Below, piece after piece: positions 50,794-63,442 of a stretch of DNA of 64,000 nucleotides; position 1 is the first letter of the stretch; every line of letters starts with the position of its first letter. Source of the DNA: an uncultured Erwinia sp. (GTDB lineage Bacteria; Pseudomonadota; Gammaproteobacteria; Enterobacterales; Enterobacteriaceae); the NCBI GenBank assembly GCA_913775305.1, contig CAJYIY010000103.1:1-64000 (forward strand). The letters run 5' to 3'. A program made the translations under genes and the position numbers. The notes below the pieces were generated by a model that did not search any database, was not told where the DNA came from, and worked only from the letters and a program-made list of their open reading frames with translations.

Positions 50794-51210
50794 ATGAATA
50801 CCCCCGTACGTAAAAATCCGGCCAATCGTCTGGCCTTTATTCTGCAGATGGTGCTGAACGCAGGCCTGATTGCGCTGGCCTGTATCCTGGTGATCTTTCT
50901 TGGCAAAGAGACGATACACCTGGCGAACGTGCTGCTGAACACCGGGGAGCAGGCGTCGTCCTATCTGCTGATTGAAGGCATCGTGATTTATTTTCTCTAT
51001 TTCGAGTTTATCGCGCTGATCGTCAAATACTTCCAGTCTGGCTACCACTTCCCGCTGCGCTACTTTGTCTATATCGGCATCACCGCGATTATCCGCCTGA
51101 TCATCGTCGACCATAAAAATCCGTTCGATACCCTGGCCTACAGCCTGGCCATTCTGATCCTGGTGATCACCCTGTGGCTGGCAAACAGCAATCGCCTGAA
51201 GCGCGAATAA
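50794..51210 (+). CDS. psiE: phosphate-starvation-inducible membrane protein PsiE
   Basis: This is a 138-residue protein with four hydrophobic segments (E. coli PsiE 136). The conserved region [20 protein letters not shown] then [14 protein letters not shown] is near-identical to E. coli, and it ends LKRE. The ATG at 50794 follows AGAGG by 7 bases; the GTG at 50788 is too close to it. E. coli psiE is under PhoB and CRP control. The precise function is unknown. In E. coli xylE separates it from malG; here it is absent. Confidence 0.93.
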   Translation: MNTPVRKNPANRLAFILQMVLNAGLIALACILVIFLGKETIHLANVLLNTGEQASSYLLIEGIVIYFLYFEFIALIVKYFQSGYHFPLRYFVYIGITAIIRLIIVDHKNPFDTLAYSLAILILVITLWLANSNRLKRE

Positions 51211-51237
51211 AAAAACAGGCGGCCATCGGGCCGCCTG
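51208..51237 (-). terminator. malEFG terminator (shared with psiE)
   Basis: A perfect 9 bp stem (CAGGCGGCC / GGCCGCCTG) with an ATCG loop lies between convergent psiE and malG. The A-run on its left is a T-run on the minus strand, so it ends malEFG transcription. It may help stabilise the psiE message. Confidence 0.85.
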
Positions 51238-51288
51238 AAACACAGGATATAACGAAGTAACAACAGCAGCAGTAACCAATAAATCGAA

Positions 51289-52179
51289 CTAGCCCTTCAC
51301 GCCTCCGGCGGTTAAACCGTTCACCAGCCAGCGTTGAGCGATAATAAATACCAGAGTAATCGGCAGCGCTGACAGCACGGCAGCAGCGGCAAAATCCCCC
51401 CACAAATAGTTCTGCGGATTAAGATACTGCTGCATCCCTACCGCCAGCGTGTAGCTGTTAACATCGCGCAGCAGCAGCGAAGCCACCGGTACCTCAGTGA
51501 CCGCCGCGATAAACGACAGAATAAACACCACCGCCAGAATCGGCACCGACAGCGGCAACAGGATCAGCCGGAATGCCTGCCACGGCGTGGCACCATCCAG
51601 CGCGGCCGCCTCTTCCAGCGAACCGTCTATCGTTTCGAAGTAGCCTTTTATCGTCCAGACGTGCAGGGCAATGCCGCCGAGATAGGCGAAAATCAGCCCC
51701 GCATGCGTATTCAGGCCGATAAACGGCAGATACTGTCCCAGTCTGTCAAACAGCGCATAAAGCGCCACCAGCGACAGCACCGCCGGGAACATCTGGAAAA
51801 TCAGCATCCCTTTCAGCAGACTGGATTTGCCGCGAAAGCGCATGCGGGCAAAAGCATAGGCGCAGGTGGTGGAGAGGGCGACGATACCCACCGCGCTGAT
51901 GGCCGCCACTTTAATGGAGTTCCACAGCCACAGCAGCACCGGAAACGGCGGGGGTGTCACGCTGCCGTTTTCATGCACCACCGGGATGCCGAGCGCCAGC
52001 TTCCAGTGATCCCAGGAAATATGTTCCGGCAGCAGTGAGCCGATGGCGTAGTTGCCCGGACGCAGCGAGATGGCCAGTACCATCAGCAGCGGATACATAA
52101 TGATGGCCACAAAGCCCAGCAGCAGCAGATGGCTCAGCAGCAGGCGAAGCTTCTGCGATTTCGGTTGTACGATAGCCAT
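51289..52179 (-). CDS. malG: maltose ABC transporter permease MalG
   Basis: This is an inner-membrane subunit of the maltose/maltodextrin importer MalFGK2. The 296-residue protein (same as E. coli) has six membrane segments and the EAA loop that docks on MalK ([20 protein letters not shown]). It ends ...[10 protein letters not shown], with the C-terminal tail that reaches into the MalK dimer. It follows malF after 8 bases and is last in malEFG. Confidence 0.97.
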   Translation of the reverse strand: MAIVQPKSQKLRLLLSHLLLLGFVAIIMYPLLMVLAISLRPGNYAIGSLLPEHISWDHWKLALGIPVVHENGSVTPPPFPVLLWLWNSIKVAAISAVGIVALSTTCAYAFARMRFRGKSSLLKGMLIFQMFPAVLSLVALYALFDRLGQYLPFIGLNTHAGLIFAYLGGIALHVWTIKGYFETIDGSLEEAAALDGATPWQAFRLILLPLSVPILAVVFILSFIAAVTEVPVASLLLRDVNSYTLAVGMQQYLNPQNYLWGDFAAAAVLSALPITLVFIIAQRWLVNGLTAGGVKG

Positions 52180-52187
52180 GTTTTACC

Positions 52188-53720
52188 TCATTCGACTTTG
52201 ATGCGGGTGGCTTTCAGGTTCAGCACCGCCAGTCCGCCTACCAAAAGGAAAATCAGCGTGGCGATGGCTGCGGCCAGGCCAAAGTCCTGCCCACCGCCGC
52301 CTTCAAAGGCAATGCGCCACGTATAGCTGACCAGCAGGTCGGTATAACCCGCGGGCGTGGTGGTGCCAAGACGGTCCGGCCCGCCGTTGGTCAGCAGCTG
52401 AATCAGCACAAAGTTATTAAAGTTAAAGGCAAAGCTGGCGATCATCAGCGGCGTCAGCGGCTTCAGCAGCAGCGGCAGCGTGATGCGGAAGAAGTTCTGC
52501 ACGGTGGTGGCACCGTCCAGCGCCGAAGCCTCGTACAGATCGTCCGGAATCGCCTTCAGCAGCCCCATGCACAGGATCATCATGTAGGGGTAGCCAAGCC
52601 AGGTATTGACGACCACCAGCATGGTGCGCGCCAGCGTCGGGTCGCTAAACCAGGCAGGCTTCAGGCCGAACAGAGCGTTAAGCATGATATTGATTTCGCC
52701 GAAGCTCTGGTTAAACAGCCCCTTGAAAATCAGGATTGAGATAAAGGCCGGTACCGCGTAGGGCAGGATCAGCAGCAGGCGATAAACCGCACGCCCGCGC
52801 AAAGCTTCCCACTGCATCAGGCAGGCCAGCACCATTCCCACCGCCGTGGTCAGGATTACCGTCAGCAGCGAGAACACCAGCGTCCAGATAAAGATGCCGA
52901 TAAAGGGCTTCTGGATGCCGTCATCGGTCATCACCCGAAGGAAGTTTTTCCAGCCGATGCTCACCGTGTAGCCGGGGCTGAGTCGATCTCCGCTCCACTG
53001 CTGACCGGCATCCTTCGCCTGATAGAAACCAACCTCGTCATTTGGCCAGTAAACCGTACCGGTTTGCTGATTGGTCAGGCTGCCATCCGCCGCCAGCTTG
53101 TACAGCGGTTGCGTGCCGGAGAACTGGCGCAGCGAGCTCATCCGCACGCTGCTGCCGTCGGGCAGAGTGGCGGTGATCAGTCCCAGCGCCTGGCGGTTTT
53201 GTGTCACCACGCGCAGCATGGCGCGCTCACCCGCTGGGGTTGCTGCGCTCTCTTTCAACGTCAGGGTCTGCGGATTCTTATCATCAAAGCTGAAGGGGGC
53301 GGAGAGATAGCCGGGCTTATCGTCGGCAGTCAGCTGCAGCACCCACTGGTTGCCCTGCGGCCAGAGCGTAAAGTTATAGCGCTCCCCGGCCTGATACTGG
53401 CGATCCAGCAGCACCGCCTGCGCCCGTTCAAAGGTCAGCTGGTTAGTGCTGCTGTAGTTAGTAAAGGCAATGGCGATGGTCGCCGCCAGCGGAAAGAGGA
53501 CAAACAGCGCCATGCCCGCCAGTCCCGGATAGACATAACGCCAGGCGCTGGCCCGGCGTTGAGCAAAAATCACCAGCCCGACGCTGAGGACAATCAGCGT
53601 CAGCGCGGCGAACAACACTTCACCCTGTGCATACATCAGCACCACGAGGTAGCCGGTAAACAGCGCAAACAGGGTAACGATCAGCCACTTCAGGCCATGC
53701 TTACCGGCAATGTTCGCCAT
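52188..53720 (-). CDS. malF: maltose ABC transporter permease MalF
   Basis: This is the second permease of MalFGK2; it holds the membrane maltose-binding site. The 510-residue protein (E. coli 514) has eight membrane segments, a large periplasmic P2 loop (about 95-275) between the third and fourth, and the EAA loop EASALDGATTVQNFFRITLP near 400. It lies 55 bases after malE, across an intercistronic hairpin. Antisense ORFs over it are shadows. Confidence 0.97.
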   Translation of the reverse strand: MANIAGKHGLKWLIVTLFALFTGYLVVLMYAQGEVLFAALTLIVLSVGLVIFAQRRASAWRYVYPGLAGMALFVLFPLAATIAIAFTNYSSTNQLTFERAQAVLLDRQYQAGERYNFTLWPQGNQWVLQLTADDKPGYLSAPFSFDDKNPQTLTLKESAATPAGERAMLRVVTQNRQALGLITATLPDGSSVRMSSLRQFSGTQPLYKLAADGSLTNQQTGTVYWPNDEVGFYQAKDAGQQWSGDRLSPGYTVSIGWKNFLRVMTDDGIQKPFIGIFIWTLVFSLLTVILTTAVGMVLACLMQWEALRGRAVYRLLLILPYAVPAFISILIFKGLFNQSFGEINIMLNALFGLKPAWFSDPTLARTMLVVVNTWLGYPYMMILCMGLLKAIPDDLYEASALDGATTVQNFFRITLPLLLKPLTPLMIASFAFNFNNFVLIQLLTNGGPDRLGTTTPAGYTDLLVSYTWRIAFEGGGGQDFGLAAAIATLIFLLVGGLAVLNLKATRIKVE

Positions 53721-53739
53721 AGAAATTCCTTACAGCAGC

Positions 53740-53759
53740 GGCGGGCGCTTCCGCCCGCC
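53740..53759 (-). promoter_or_regulatory. intercistronic hairpin between malE and malF
   Basis: A perfect 8 bp GC stem (GGCGGGCG / CGCCCGCC) with a CTTC loop and no T-run lies between malE and malF. E. coli has REP elements here that stabilise malE mRNA and allow far more MalE than MalF. This structure is the likely equivalent. Confidence 0.7.
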
Positions 53760-53775
53760 TGACAGACAATGGGGA

Positions 53776-54972
53776 TTATTTAGTGATACGCGCCTGGGCG
53801 TCTTTCAGCGCGGCTTCGACCGTCTGACGACCATTGATCGCGTTTAACACAGCCGTGCGTTCCGCATACCAGAAGGCGCTCATCTGCGGCACGTTTGGCA
53901 TCACTTCACCTTTCTGCGAGTTTTCCATGGTGGCAGCAATCTTCGGATCTTTCGCCAGCTTCTCCTGCATTGACTTCAGCGCTACGGCACCCAGCGGTTT
54001 ATCGGCATTCACCTTCGCCAGCCCGTCATCGGTCAGCAGGTAGTTTTCCAGAAATTCCTTCGCCAGCTCTTTATTCGGGCTGGCGGCATTGATGCCCGCA
54101 CTCAGCACGCCGACGAACGGTTTGGAGGGCTGGCCCTTGAAGGTCGGTAGCAGGGTGACGCCGTAGTTAATTTTGGCGCTGTCGATATTGCCCCAGGCCC
54201 ACGGACCGTTAATGGTCATCGCGGTTTCGCCTTTGTTAAAGGCCGCTTCGGCAATCGCAAAATCCGTATCGGCATTCAGATGCTTGTTCTTAATCAGATC
54301 GACGAGGAACTGTAATCCTTCCTGCGAACCTTTATTTGCCACGCCGACATCTTTCAGGTCATAGCTGCCGTCCGCACGTTTCTTAAAGGCGTAACCGCCG
54401 TTAGCGGCGGTAAGCGGCCAGGTGAAGTACGGTTCCTGGAGGTTAAACATGATGGCGCTTTTGCCTTTGGCCTTCATCTGCTTATCCAGCGCCGGGATCT
54501 CTTCCCAGGTTTTTGGTGGCTCCGGCAGCAGGTCCTTGTTATAAATCAGCGACAGCGCTTCAGCGGCGATCGGATAGCCAATCAGCTTGCCGTTATAGCG
54601 CACCGCATCCCAGGTGAAGGAATAGAGTTTGTCCTGGAAGGCTTTATCCGGTGAAACCTCGGCCAGCAGGCCGGACTGGGCATAGCCCCCGAAGCGATCG
54701 TGCGCCCAGAAAATGATATCCGGTCCGTCACCGGTAGCTGCTACCTGCGGGTACTTCTCTTCCAGTTTATCCGGATGCTCAACCGACACTTTGATGCCGG
54801 TGTCCTGCTCGAACTTCTTTCCGACTTCTGCCAGGCCATTATAACCCTTATCGCCGTTGATCCAGATAACCAGCTTGCCTTCTTCTATCTTTGCCTGCGC
54901 CAGCGCAGGGAGTAACAGGCTGGAAAGGGTACACAGCAGCAATGTTTTACTCGCTAATCTGAACTTCGCCAT
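53776..54972 (-). CDS. malE: periplasmic maltose-binding protein
   Basis: MalE captures maltose and maltodextrins in the periplasm for MalFGK2 and for Tar chemotaxis. From the ATG at 54972 (behind AGGAACGAAT) it has 398 residues: a signal peptide ending ALAQA and mature [20 protein letters not shown], as in E. coli. An in-frame start at 55044 would add 24 residues before a normal signal peptide and is rejected. The ligand residues in [19 protein letters not shown] and [19 protein letters not shown] are kept. Confidence 0.97.
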   Translation of the reverse strand: MAKFRLASKTLLLCTLSSLLLPALAQAKIEEGKLVIWINGDKGYNGLAEVGKKFEQDTGIKVSVEHPDKLEEKYPQVAATGDGPDIIFWAHDRFGGYAQSGLLAEVSPDKAFQDKLYSFTWDAVRYNGKLIGYPIAAEALSLIYNKDLLPEPPKTWEEIPALDKQMKAKGKSAIMFNLQEPYFTWPLTAANGGYAFKKRADGSYDLKDVGVANKGSQEGLQFLVDLIKNKHLNADTDFAIAEAAFNKGETAMTINGPWAWGNIDSAKINYGVTLLPTFKGQPSKPFVGVLSAGINAASPNKELAKEFLENYLLTDDGLAKVNADKPLGAVALKSMQEKLAKDPKIAATMENSQKGEVMPNVPQMSAFWYAERTAVLNAINGRQTVEAALKDAQARITK

Positions 54973-55303
54973 TATTCGTTCCTCTAAGAATATGAAGCCG
55001 GTTTGTGGTTGCAGTCTGCTGTTTAGCCACAAAAACTGCGTCATCCCCGTCTCTACTCCCCCCGATGACTTTTTGTGATCGAACTAACAAAAATTTCATT
55101 TCTGCGCTCCCGGCCACAAAAAACACCCTTTATTTTTGCAAGTGCCGTCACGAAATTCGCCCGCCAACCTGATTGCGGATGTCGGGGGTATTTTTCTCAT
55201 CCTCCTTTCTCCTCCCCCATAAAAAATTGGGCGGTGGAGGAGTTATCTTTCCGCGCGCTGCCGCACACTCCGGCCATCAACAGTCAGTGGACGGGAGAAG
55301 CGG
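54973..55303. promoter_or_regulatory. divergent malE-malK control region with MalT and CRP sites
   Basis: This 331-base gap carries several copies of the MalT core GGA(T/G)GA. On the minus strand: GGGGATG (55048-55042), GGGGGAGGAGA (55218-55208) and GGAGGATGAG (55206-55197). On the plus strand: GGAGGAG (55236-55242). TGTGATCGAACTAACA (55074-55089) resembles a CRP site. E. coli drives malEFG and malK-lamB-malM from such a shared MalT/CRP complex. The exact box boundaries are approximate. Confidence 0.75.
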
Positions 55304-57734
<2,431 letters not shown>

Positions 57735-57744
57735 CAGTGTGTCA

Positions 57745-57770
57745 CGGGCGGGCCAGTTCTGACCCGCCCG
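57745..57770 (+). promoter_or_regulatory. intercistronic hairpin between lamB and malM
   Basis: A perfect 8 bp GC stem (CGGGCGGG / CCCGCCCG) with a 10-base loop and no T-run lies 10 bases after lamB. It probably protects the lamB message and lowers malM expression. Confidence 0.65.
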
Positions 57771-57835
57771 CTCCTCATTACCCCCGAAACTGCATTGCCT
57801 GGTGGGATCGGGGTGGCCCGTTTAAGGAACACAAA

Positions 57836-58753
57836 ATGAAAAAAAATCTGCTGTCACTGTGCCTGATTGCGGGACTGAGTTCCGCATCACTCCTGCCCGC
57901 TACGGCGGCAACCTTCACCTCCCCACAGAATGTGGCGGTGGCCCCGGCTATTCCGGCCTCCGCACTGCAGCGCCTCTCCTGGCTGCCGATTACGCCTCCG
58001 GCCAGTCAGGATATGACGCTGGATGCCGCGTCCCAGAACCTGAATCAGGGTGACATCACCGGACCCGTTGCGGCAGTCACCCTGCCGGCCGACCGCGGCT
58101 CGCTGGAAATTACCCTGACAAGCGCAGTGAAAGATCGTCATGTCTATGTGCCGAACGTGCTGGTGCTGGACGAGCAAATGCGCCCGGCCGCTTTCTATCC
58201 CGGCAGCTACTTCCCTTACCAGAAGCCCGGAGTGGTATCGCAGGACCGACTGGAAGGAACGCTGAAGCTGACCCCGGCGCTGGGGCAAAAACAGATCTAC
58301 CTGCTGGTGTACACCACCCGGCAGGATCTGACTACCACCACCCAACTGAAAAATCCGGCGAAGGCCTATGCCGAAGGTGTGGGTAACGCCGTCCCGTCAA
58401 TTCCCGATCCGATAGCCAGCCACGTCAGCAGCGGCCAGATTACGCTGAAGGTTAAAGCGGAGCAGGGCAGCGGTAACATTATGATAGGTCAGGTATTTAA
58501 CCAACCGCAGCCGCAGCCGGTTGTCGTTGGCAGCACCGCCGCTCCGGCAGCGGCTGCACCGGCACCTGCGGCTCCGGCGGCGAAAGCGGAGCCGATGCTC
58601 AGCGACACCGAAAGCTACTTTAATCAGGGGATCCGCCAGGCGGTGAAGGCGGGAGATATCGACAAAGCGCTGCGTCTGATGAACGAGGCCGAGCGTCTGG
58701 GCTCCTCATCGGCCCGGCAAACCTTTATCAGCAGTGTGAAAGGCAAGGGATAA
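57836..58753 (+). CDS. malM: maltose operon periplasmic protein MalM
   Basis: This 305-residue periplasmic protein of unknown biochemical function belongs to the mal regulon (E. coli 306). It has a signal peptide (MKKNLLSLCLIAGLSSASLL then PATAA), a beta-rich body and an Ala/Pro-rich linker (PAAAAPAPAAPAAKAEP, about 248-264). A short helical end with a repeat-like SETYFNQGI-type start follows (here SDTESYFNQGIRQAVKAGDI). The ATG at 57836 follows AAGGAA; longer in-frame starts overlap lamB and lack a signal peptide. Confidence 0.93.
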   Translation: MKKNLLSLCLIAGLSSASLLPATAATFTSPQNVAVAPAIPASALQRLSWLPITPPASQDMTLDAASQNLNQGDITGPVAAVTLPADRGSLEITLTSAVKDRHVYVPNVLVLDEQMRPAAFYPGSYFPYQKPGVVSQDRLEGTLKLTPALGQKQIYLLVYTTRQDLTTTTQLKNPAKAYAEGVGNAVPSIPDPIASHVSSGQITLKVKAEQGSGNIMIGQVFNQPQPQPVVVGSTAAPAAAAPAPAAPAAKAEPMLSDTESYFNQGIRQAVKAGDIDKALRLMNEAERLGSSSARQTFISSVKGKG

Positions 58754-58785
58754 CATCCCCATATTGCTGGGCTGGCTCCATGACT

Positions 58786-58811
58786 GGTGCGCCGTGCGGC
58801 GCACCTTTTTT
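58786..58811 (+). terminator. malK-lamB-malM terminator
   Basis: A perfect 8 bp stem (GGTGCGCC / GGCGCACC) with a GTGC loop runs into TTTTTT, 32 bases after malM. Confidence 0.93.
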
Positions 58812-58920
58812 CATTCCTGTCGTTCAACCTGTAAATTTCTGCGTAATTGCCCGGCTTTAATAGGTTTGGCTACAGTGTCTGCGTTACACTGCGCTTCTGA
58901 ATTTTTTGCGGAGAAGTGCT

Positions 58921-59475
58921 ATGGCTGAGAACGCGCTGCCGCTGTTGCGCGCTATCGACTGGCTACCCGAATCATCGCCCCTGTTAACGGCTCCCCTGCT
59001 CGACTGGCTGATGGAAGAAGACTCAATGACCCGGCGTTTTGAACGCCACTGTCAGCAGGTGACCGTAAACCTGTTGCGCGAAGGATTTATCACTGCGCAG
59101 GAGGCCGGAAGCGATGCTGAGCTGCTGCCGGCGGATCGTCGCATCTGGCTGCGAGAGATCGAACTGTGTGGCGACGGTGTCCCCTGGCTGGTGGCACGAA
59201 CGCTGGTGCCGGAATCGACCCTGGTCGGTCCGGAGCAGAAGCTACAGCAGCTGGGAACCATGCCCCTTGGGCGCTATTTATTTACCCGTTCGACCTTAAC
59301 CCGAGATTTTATTGACGTTGGCCGCAGCGGCCCTCTGTGGGGACGGCGTTCGCGTCTGCGCCTGTCGGATAAACCGTTGCTGCTGACGGAGCTGTTTTTA
59401 CCGGCATCTCCTCTGTATGCCAGTGGGAACGCCGGGGAGGATCCGTCGCGTGGAGAACCGTCTGCAAATGAGTAA
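58921..59475 (+). CDS. ubiC: chorismate pyruvate-lyase
   Basis: UbiC converts chorismate to 4-hydroxybenzoate and pyruvate, the first step of ubiquinone synthesis. It has 184 residues against 165 in E. coli. The core is conserved: [11 protein letters not shown] near 20, the active-site arginine in [13 protein letters not shown] near 77 and [17 protein letters not shown] near 113. It ends in [15 protein letters not shown], where E. coli stops. The extra 18 residues ([18 protein letters not shown]) read through the ubiA ribosome binding site and overlap the ubiA start by 26 bases. The ATG at 58921 follows CGGAGAAG. Confidence 0.94.
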   Translation: MAENALPLLRAIDWLPESSPLLTAPLLDWLMEEDSMTRRFERHCQQVTVNLLREGFITAQEAGSDAELLPADRRIWLREIELCGDGVPWLVARTLVPESTLVGPEQKLQQLGTMPLGRYLFTRSTLTRDFIDVGRSGPLWGRRSRLRLSDKPLLLTELFLPASPLYASGNAGEDPSRGEPSANE

Positions 59476-60316
59476 GCTTTCTGCCTGTATCCGCCTGATG
59501 CGGCTTGATAAACCGATTGGCACGCTGCTGCTGCTGTGGCCGACGCTGTGGGCGCTGTGGCTGGCCGGAATGAAGGTGCCGCCGCTCAACGTCCTGATGG
59601 TGTTCGTGCTGGGCGTGATTTCTATGCGTGCGGCAGGCTGTGTGGTCAACGACTTTGCCGATCGTAAAATTGATGGCCATGTTAAGCGCACCCGGGAACG
59701 TCCGTTACCCAGCGGCGCGATCACCAGCCGTGAGGCGAAAGTGCTGTTTGTCGGTCTGGTGTTGATCTCCTTCCTGCTGGTGCTGACCATGAACAGCTTG
59801 ACCATCTGGCTGTCGCTCGGTGGCCTGCTGCTGGCGTGGATGTATCCGTTTATGAAGCGCTACACCCACCTGCCGCAGGTGGTACTGGGCGCGGCATTCG
59901 GCTGGGCCATTCCGATGGGCTGGGCGGCGGTGAGTGAAACCCTGCCGTTAACCTGCTGGCTGCTGTTCCTGGCCAACATCTGCTGGACCGTGGCTTACGA
60001 CACGCAGTATGCGATGGTCGACCGCGACGACGATCTGAAGATTGGCGTGAAGTCGACGGCAATTCTGTTTGGCCGTCACGACAAGCTGATTATCGGGCTG
60101 CTGCAGCTGGCAACGCTGCTGTTGCTGGTGCTGATCGGCTGGCTGAGTGGCCTCGGCGTGATATTTTACTGGGGCCTTTTAGTGGCCGCCGTGCTGTTTA
60201 TTCATCAGCAGAAGCTGATTGCTGACCGTCAGCGCGAGAAGTGTTTCCAGGCATTCCTGAACAATAACTATGTCGGGCTGGCGCTGTTTGCTGGCATTGC
60301 CTTGAGTATCTGGTAA
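59450..60316 (+). CDS. ubiA: 4-hydroxybenzoate octaprenyltransferase
   Basis: UbiA is an inner-membrane prenyltransferase that attaches the polyprenyl tail to 4-hydroxybenzoate. From a GTG at 59450 (9 bases after GGGGAGG) it has 288 residues, and [10 protein letters not shown] aligns with E. coli MEWSLTQNKL. Upstream 59417 and downstream 59468 ATGs fit less well. Both Asp-rich motifs are present: [15 protein letters not shown] near 71 and [17 protein letters not shown] near 190. About eight or nine membrane helices are expected. Confidence 0.95.
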   Translation: MENRLQMSKLSACIRLMRLDKPIGTLLLLWPTLWALWLAGMKVPPLNVLMVFVLGVISMRAAGCVVNDFADRKIDGHVKRTRERPLPSGAITSREAKVLFVGLVLISFLLVLTMNSLTIWLSLGGLLLAWMYPFMKRYTHLPQVVLGAAFGWAIPMGWAAVSETLPLTCWLLFLANICWTVAYDTQYAMVDRDDDLKIGVKSTAILFGRHDKLIIGLLQLATLLLLVLIGWLSGLGVIFYWGLLVAAVLFIHQQKLIADRQREKCFQAFLNNNYVGLALFAGIALSIW

Positions 60317-60342
60317 CGCAAACCGGACAACAAAAGAGGATA

Positions 60343-60376
60343 AAAAAAGGGCGGACCTGACGGTCCGCCCTTTTTG
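60343..60376. terminator. bidirectional terminator between ubiA and plsB
   Basis: The stem AAAAAGGGCGGACC / GGTCCGCCCTTTTT with a short loop is flanked by A and T runs. It can terminate both ubiCA and the convergent plsB. Confidence 0.93.
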
Positions 60377-60402
60377 CACGAGCGTGCTTCACATCGATAA
60401 AC

Positions 60403-62838
60403 TTATCCGTTTTTATCGTTTTGCGCGACGGCACTCTCAATCGTCATGCGAACATCCTGAGTCACCAGCTCTGCCAGCAGCTGATAAACCTGCTGGGTCT
60501 GCTCAACCTGTGCATCACCGGAGTCGCTGATATAGCCTTCATCGCGCAGCGTCAGCACCAGTGAGGTGAACACCGCCTTATCAAAGAACTCAGGGGCGTT
60601 GATGCCGTGCAGCACCGACAGGCGCTGGGCCATGGTTCGGCTCTCTTTCTCCAGTGTACCGCGGTTAATCGCCGGGTTAGCGCTGAGGATCGAGAAGGTA
60701 ATGGCATAACGCTGCAGGGTTTCACGTACGCCGGCGGCCAGCAGCTGTAGCGTACGGAAGCGGCCCGGCGTCAGACGCAGACTGTGCGCTTCGGCCAGCA
60801 ACAGTCCCTGACGGCCCATTTCTGCCACCAGCGCATCCAGTACCGCGGGCAGCTCGCTGATTTCCCAGCGCAGGAACAGCTCGCTTTTCAGCATCGGATA
60901 AACAACGCTGACCTGGCGCAGCAGCTCCTCGCGGCTCACTTCACGATGCTGTACCAGAATGGCGGCAATCAGCGACGGCATGACCAGCATGTGGTGAATG
61001 TTGTTGCGATAATAGGTCATCAGCACCGCCTGCTCGCGCGGCAGAATGACGATCTCACCAATGCTGTCCTGTTCGAGTTCGAACTTGTTCATGCTGAGCG
61101 CATGTTCCAGCAGGGCCTCAGCGCTGACATCGGGCACCGTCGCGTCGCTGGAATAGGGCACGTTGCGCAGCAGCTGTAAATAGCAATCCAGCTGCTCGGT
61201 CAGCTGCTCACGAGTCATGGAGCGTTGGCGCGATGCCAGTAACGCCGTGACGCACAGGTTAATGGCGTTCGCCGCCCCGGCATTGTTAATACGCACCATC
61301 ACTTTCTGGGCAATATCGTTAACCGCCGGAGTCAGCCACGCCGGGCGCTGCGCTTCAATCGGGTCGATAGCGTCACGCCACTCCGGCACGCGCTGGTTGA
61401 GATAGGTCACCAGCGGCAGAGGTTCACCAAAGTTGACATAGCCCTGGCCGAGATTGCGCAGCTTGCGCAGTCCGCGAACCATTGACATAAAGCCCTCTTT
61501 TTCTTTGGTCGCACCGCGCAGCTCTTTCGCGTAGGTGCCCACCTCCATCACGTGTTCATAGCCGATATAGATCGGCACCAGCGTGATAGGGCGGTTGCCG
61601 CCGCGCAGCATTGCCTGAATGGTCATCGACAGCGTACCGGTTTTCGGATCGAGCAGGCGTCCGGTACGTGAACGGCCGCCTTCCACAAAATACTCAACCG
61701 AATAGCCGCGGGTAAACAGTTCTCCCAGGTATTCACGGAATACCGTTGAGTAGAGCTTGTTACCCTTAAAGGTACGGCGAATAAAGAACGCCCCCAGGCG
61801 CCGGAAAATTGGTCCGGCAGGCCAGAAGTTCAGGTTAATACCGGCGGCAATATGTGGCGGCACCAGCCCCTGGTGATACAGCACGTAGGAGAGCAACAGA
61901 TAGTCCATATGGCTGCGGTGGCAGGGCACATAGACGATCTCATGCCCATCCTGCGCCAGCTGACGCACGCGCTCGCCGCCGCTGACGTTCAGGCCCTGAT
62001 ACAGTTTGCTCCAGGTCCAGCCCATGACGCGATCGGTAAGACGTATAGCCTCATAGGAGAAATTCGCCGCAATCTCTTCCATCAGCTCAATGGCGTTCTG
62101 CTGGGCCTTCTCATGGGAGATTTTCTTGCTGCGCGCTTCATCTTCCACCGCTTTGGCGATGGCTTTAGACTGCAGTAGCTTGTTGAACAGGTCCTGGCGC
62201 ACCGGCAGACGCGGGCCGACGGCGGCCAGCCGCTGACGGGCAAAATGCATACGCGCCACGCGCGCCAGCTTCTGGGCGATGGTTTTATCGGTACCGTGCT
62301 CGGTCGCCATCCGGCGCAGCGAGACGATAGGCGAGAACCGCACAAAGCTGTCGCGACCCAGCCAAATCACCGCGAAGAACTTCTGGATGCCGTTCAGCAC
62401 ACGCAGATGCGGCTGCTCGGCCCCCTGAACTTCACGCCCCGGTGCTCGGCCAAACATCACCGACACCGGCACCATCTGCACATCCAGATCGGGATGATTG
62501 CGGTGCAGATCCAGATAGTCGTGAAACAGCTTTACCGACTCAACATTCGGGACGAAATAGGGGAATACGCGCGGGCCGTCATGGATAAACACATAACGGG
62601 GCAGCAGCGTGCCGTCGATCTCCAGCGGATGCAGAGGATCGGGGAGATCCTGTTTGCGGCACTGCTCGCGCAGGGCAAGGAGATCGGCCTTTGAATCATA
62701 AGGCAGCACATACATAATAGGGCGAGAGGTATCAAGCCCAAGCTCGGCAACCGGTTCAGCCGGTATTGCCTTGCTTTTTACCAGGAATTTCACTGGCAGA
62801 TTCAACAGTTTATAATATAAATTACGCCAACCTGACAT
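60403..62838 (-). CDS. plsB: glycerol-3-phosphate 1-O-acyltransferase
   Basis: PlsB, on the inner membrane, acylates glycerol-3-phosphate from acyl-CoA or acyl-ACP, the first step of phospholipid synthesis. The 811-residue protein has the acyltransferase blocks [19 protein letters not shown] near 305, GAFFIRRTF near 350, [18 protein letters not shown] near 387 and [17 protein letters not shown] near 420. I chose the ATG opening [15 protein letters not shown] because E. coli PlsB (807) starts at the same point. An ATG at 62847 (MLSMSGW), closer to AAGAGG, is equally possible. It is divergent from dgkA. Confidence 0.95.
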   Translation of the reverse strand: MSGWRNLYYKLLNLPVKFLVKSKAIPAEPVAELGLDTSRPIMYVLPYDSKADLLALREQCRKQDLPDPLHPLEIDGTLLPRYVFIHDGPRVFPYFVPNVESVKLFHDYLDLHRNHPDLDVQMVPVSVMFGRAPGREVQGAEQPHLRVLNGIQKFFAVIWLGRDSFVRFSPIVSLRRMATEHGTDKTIAQKLARVARMHFARQRLAAVGPRLPVRQDLFNKLLQSKAIAKAVEDEARSKKISHEKAQQNAIELMEEIAANFSYEAIRLTDRVMGWTWSKLYQGLNVSGGERVRQLAQDGHEIVYVPCHRSHMDYLLLSYVLYHQGLVPPHIAAGINLNFWPAGPIFRRLGAFFIRRTFKGNKLYSTVFREYLGELFTRGYSVEYFVEGGRSRTGRLLDPKTGTLSMTIQAMLRGGNRPITLVPIYIGYEHVMEVGTYAKELRGATKEKEGFMSMVRGLRKLRNLGQGYVNFGEPLPLVTYLNQRVPEWRDAIDPIEAQRPAWLTPAVNDIAQKVMVRINNAGAANAINLCVTALLASRQRSMTREQLTEQLDCYLQLLRNVPYSSDATVPDVSAEALLEHALSMNKFELEQDSIGEIVILPREQAVLMTYYRNNIHHMLVMPSLIAAILVQHREVSREELLRQVSVVYPMLKSELFLRWEISELPAVLDALVAEMGRQGLLLAEAHSLRLTPGRFRTLQLLAAGVRETLQRYAITFSILSANPAINRGTLEKESRTMAQRLSVLHGINAPEFFDKAVFTSLVLTLRDEGYISDSGDAQVEQTQQVYQLLAELVTQDVRMTIESAVAQNDKNG

Positions 62839-62966
62839 AGACAACATGAAGCCTCTTGTTAGCAAAGCGCCGCAAGCATACCAGAAAGCGCTAACAGAAT
62901 CTGTGGTGTTGCATAATGTGCTACACCCTCTCATTGACGTTAAACTTCCTGAAGGGTTCCCTGATT

Positions 62967-63335
62967 ATGGCAAATAACGCCACCGGACTGGTTCGAATTG
63001 TAAAAGCAGCAGGCTACTCCTGGAAAGGTATACGTGCTGCCTGGAGGCATGAAGCGGCATTCCGGCAGGAAGCCGTTGCCGCGCTTATCGCCATCGTCAT
63101 TGCCTGCTGGCTGGACGTGGATGCAGTCAGCCGCGTGCTGCTGATTGGCTCTGTGGTCATGGTGATCATTGTTGAAATCCTGAACAGCGCCATTGAAGCG
63201 GTGGTTGACCGTATCGGCAGTGAGATTCATCCGCTGGCCGGACGTGCTAAAGACATGGGCTCCGCCGCCGTATTACTCAGCATATTATTGGCTATTTTTG
63301 TCTGGGCAATGCTGTTGATTACGCATTTGCGATAG
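62967..63335 (+). CDS. dgkA: diacylglycerol kinase
   Basis: DgkA is a small trimeric inner-membrane enzyme that phosphorylates diacylglycerol, recycling it into phospholipid synthesis. The 122-residue protein is the same length as E. coli DgkA. It has an N-terminal amphipathic helix, three membrane segments and the active-site signature [17 protein letters not shown] near 69. The ATG at 62967 gives [20 protein letters not shown] as in E. coli; upstream in-frame starts overlap the plsB leader. Confidence 0.97.
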   Translation: MANNATGLVRIVKAAGYSWKGIRAAWRHEAAFRQEAVAALIAIVIACWLDVDAVSRVLLIGSVVMVIIVEILNSAIEAVVDRIGSEIHPLAGRAKDMGSAAVLLSILLAIFVWAMLLITHLR

Positions 63336-63398
63336 GTTTTCCAAAATTCAACAAACTGCTGTTTTTTAGCCAGCTTTGGGTTTTCAATGCGCAAATAC

Positions 63399-63434
63399 CT
63401 GTATATACTCACAGTCGACTGTATAAACAACCAG
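63399..63434 (+). promoter_or_regulatory. two SOS boxes upstream of lexA
   Basis: CTGTATATACTCACAG (63399-63414) and CTGTATAAACAACCAG (63419-63434) are two tandem LexA sites with near-consensus ends, ending 8 bases before the lexA start. E. coli lexA has the same double arrangement, so LexA autoregulates. Confidence 0.95.
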
Positions 63435-63442
63435 GGGGCGGG

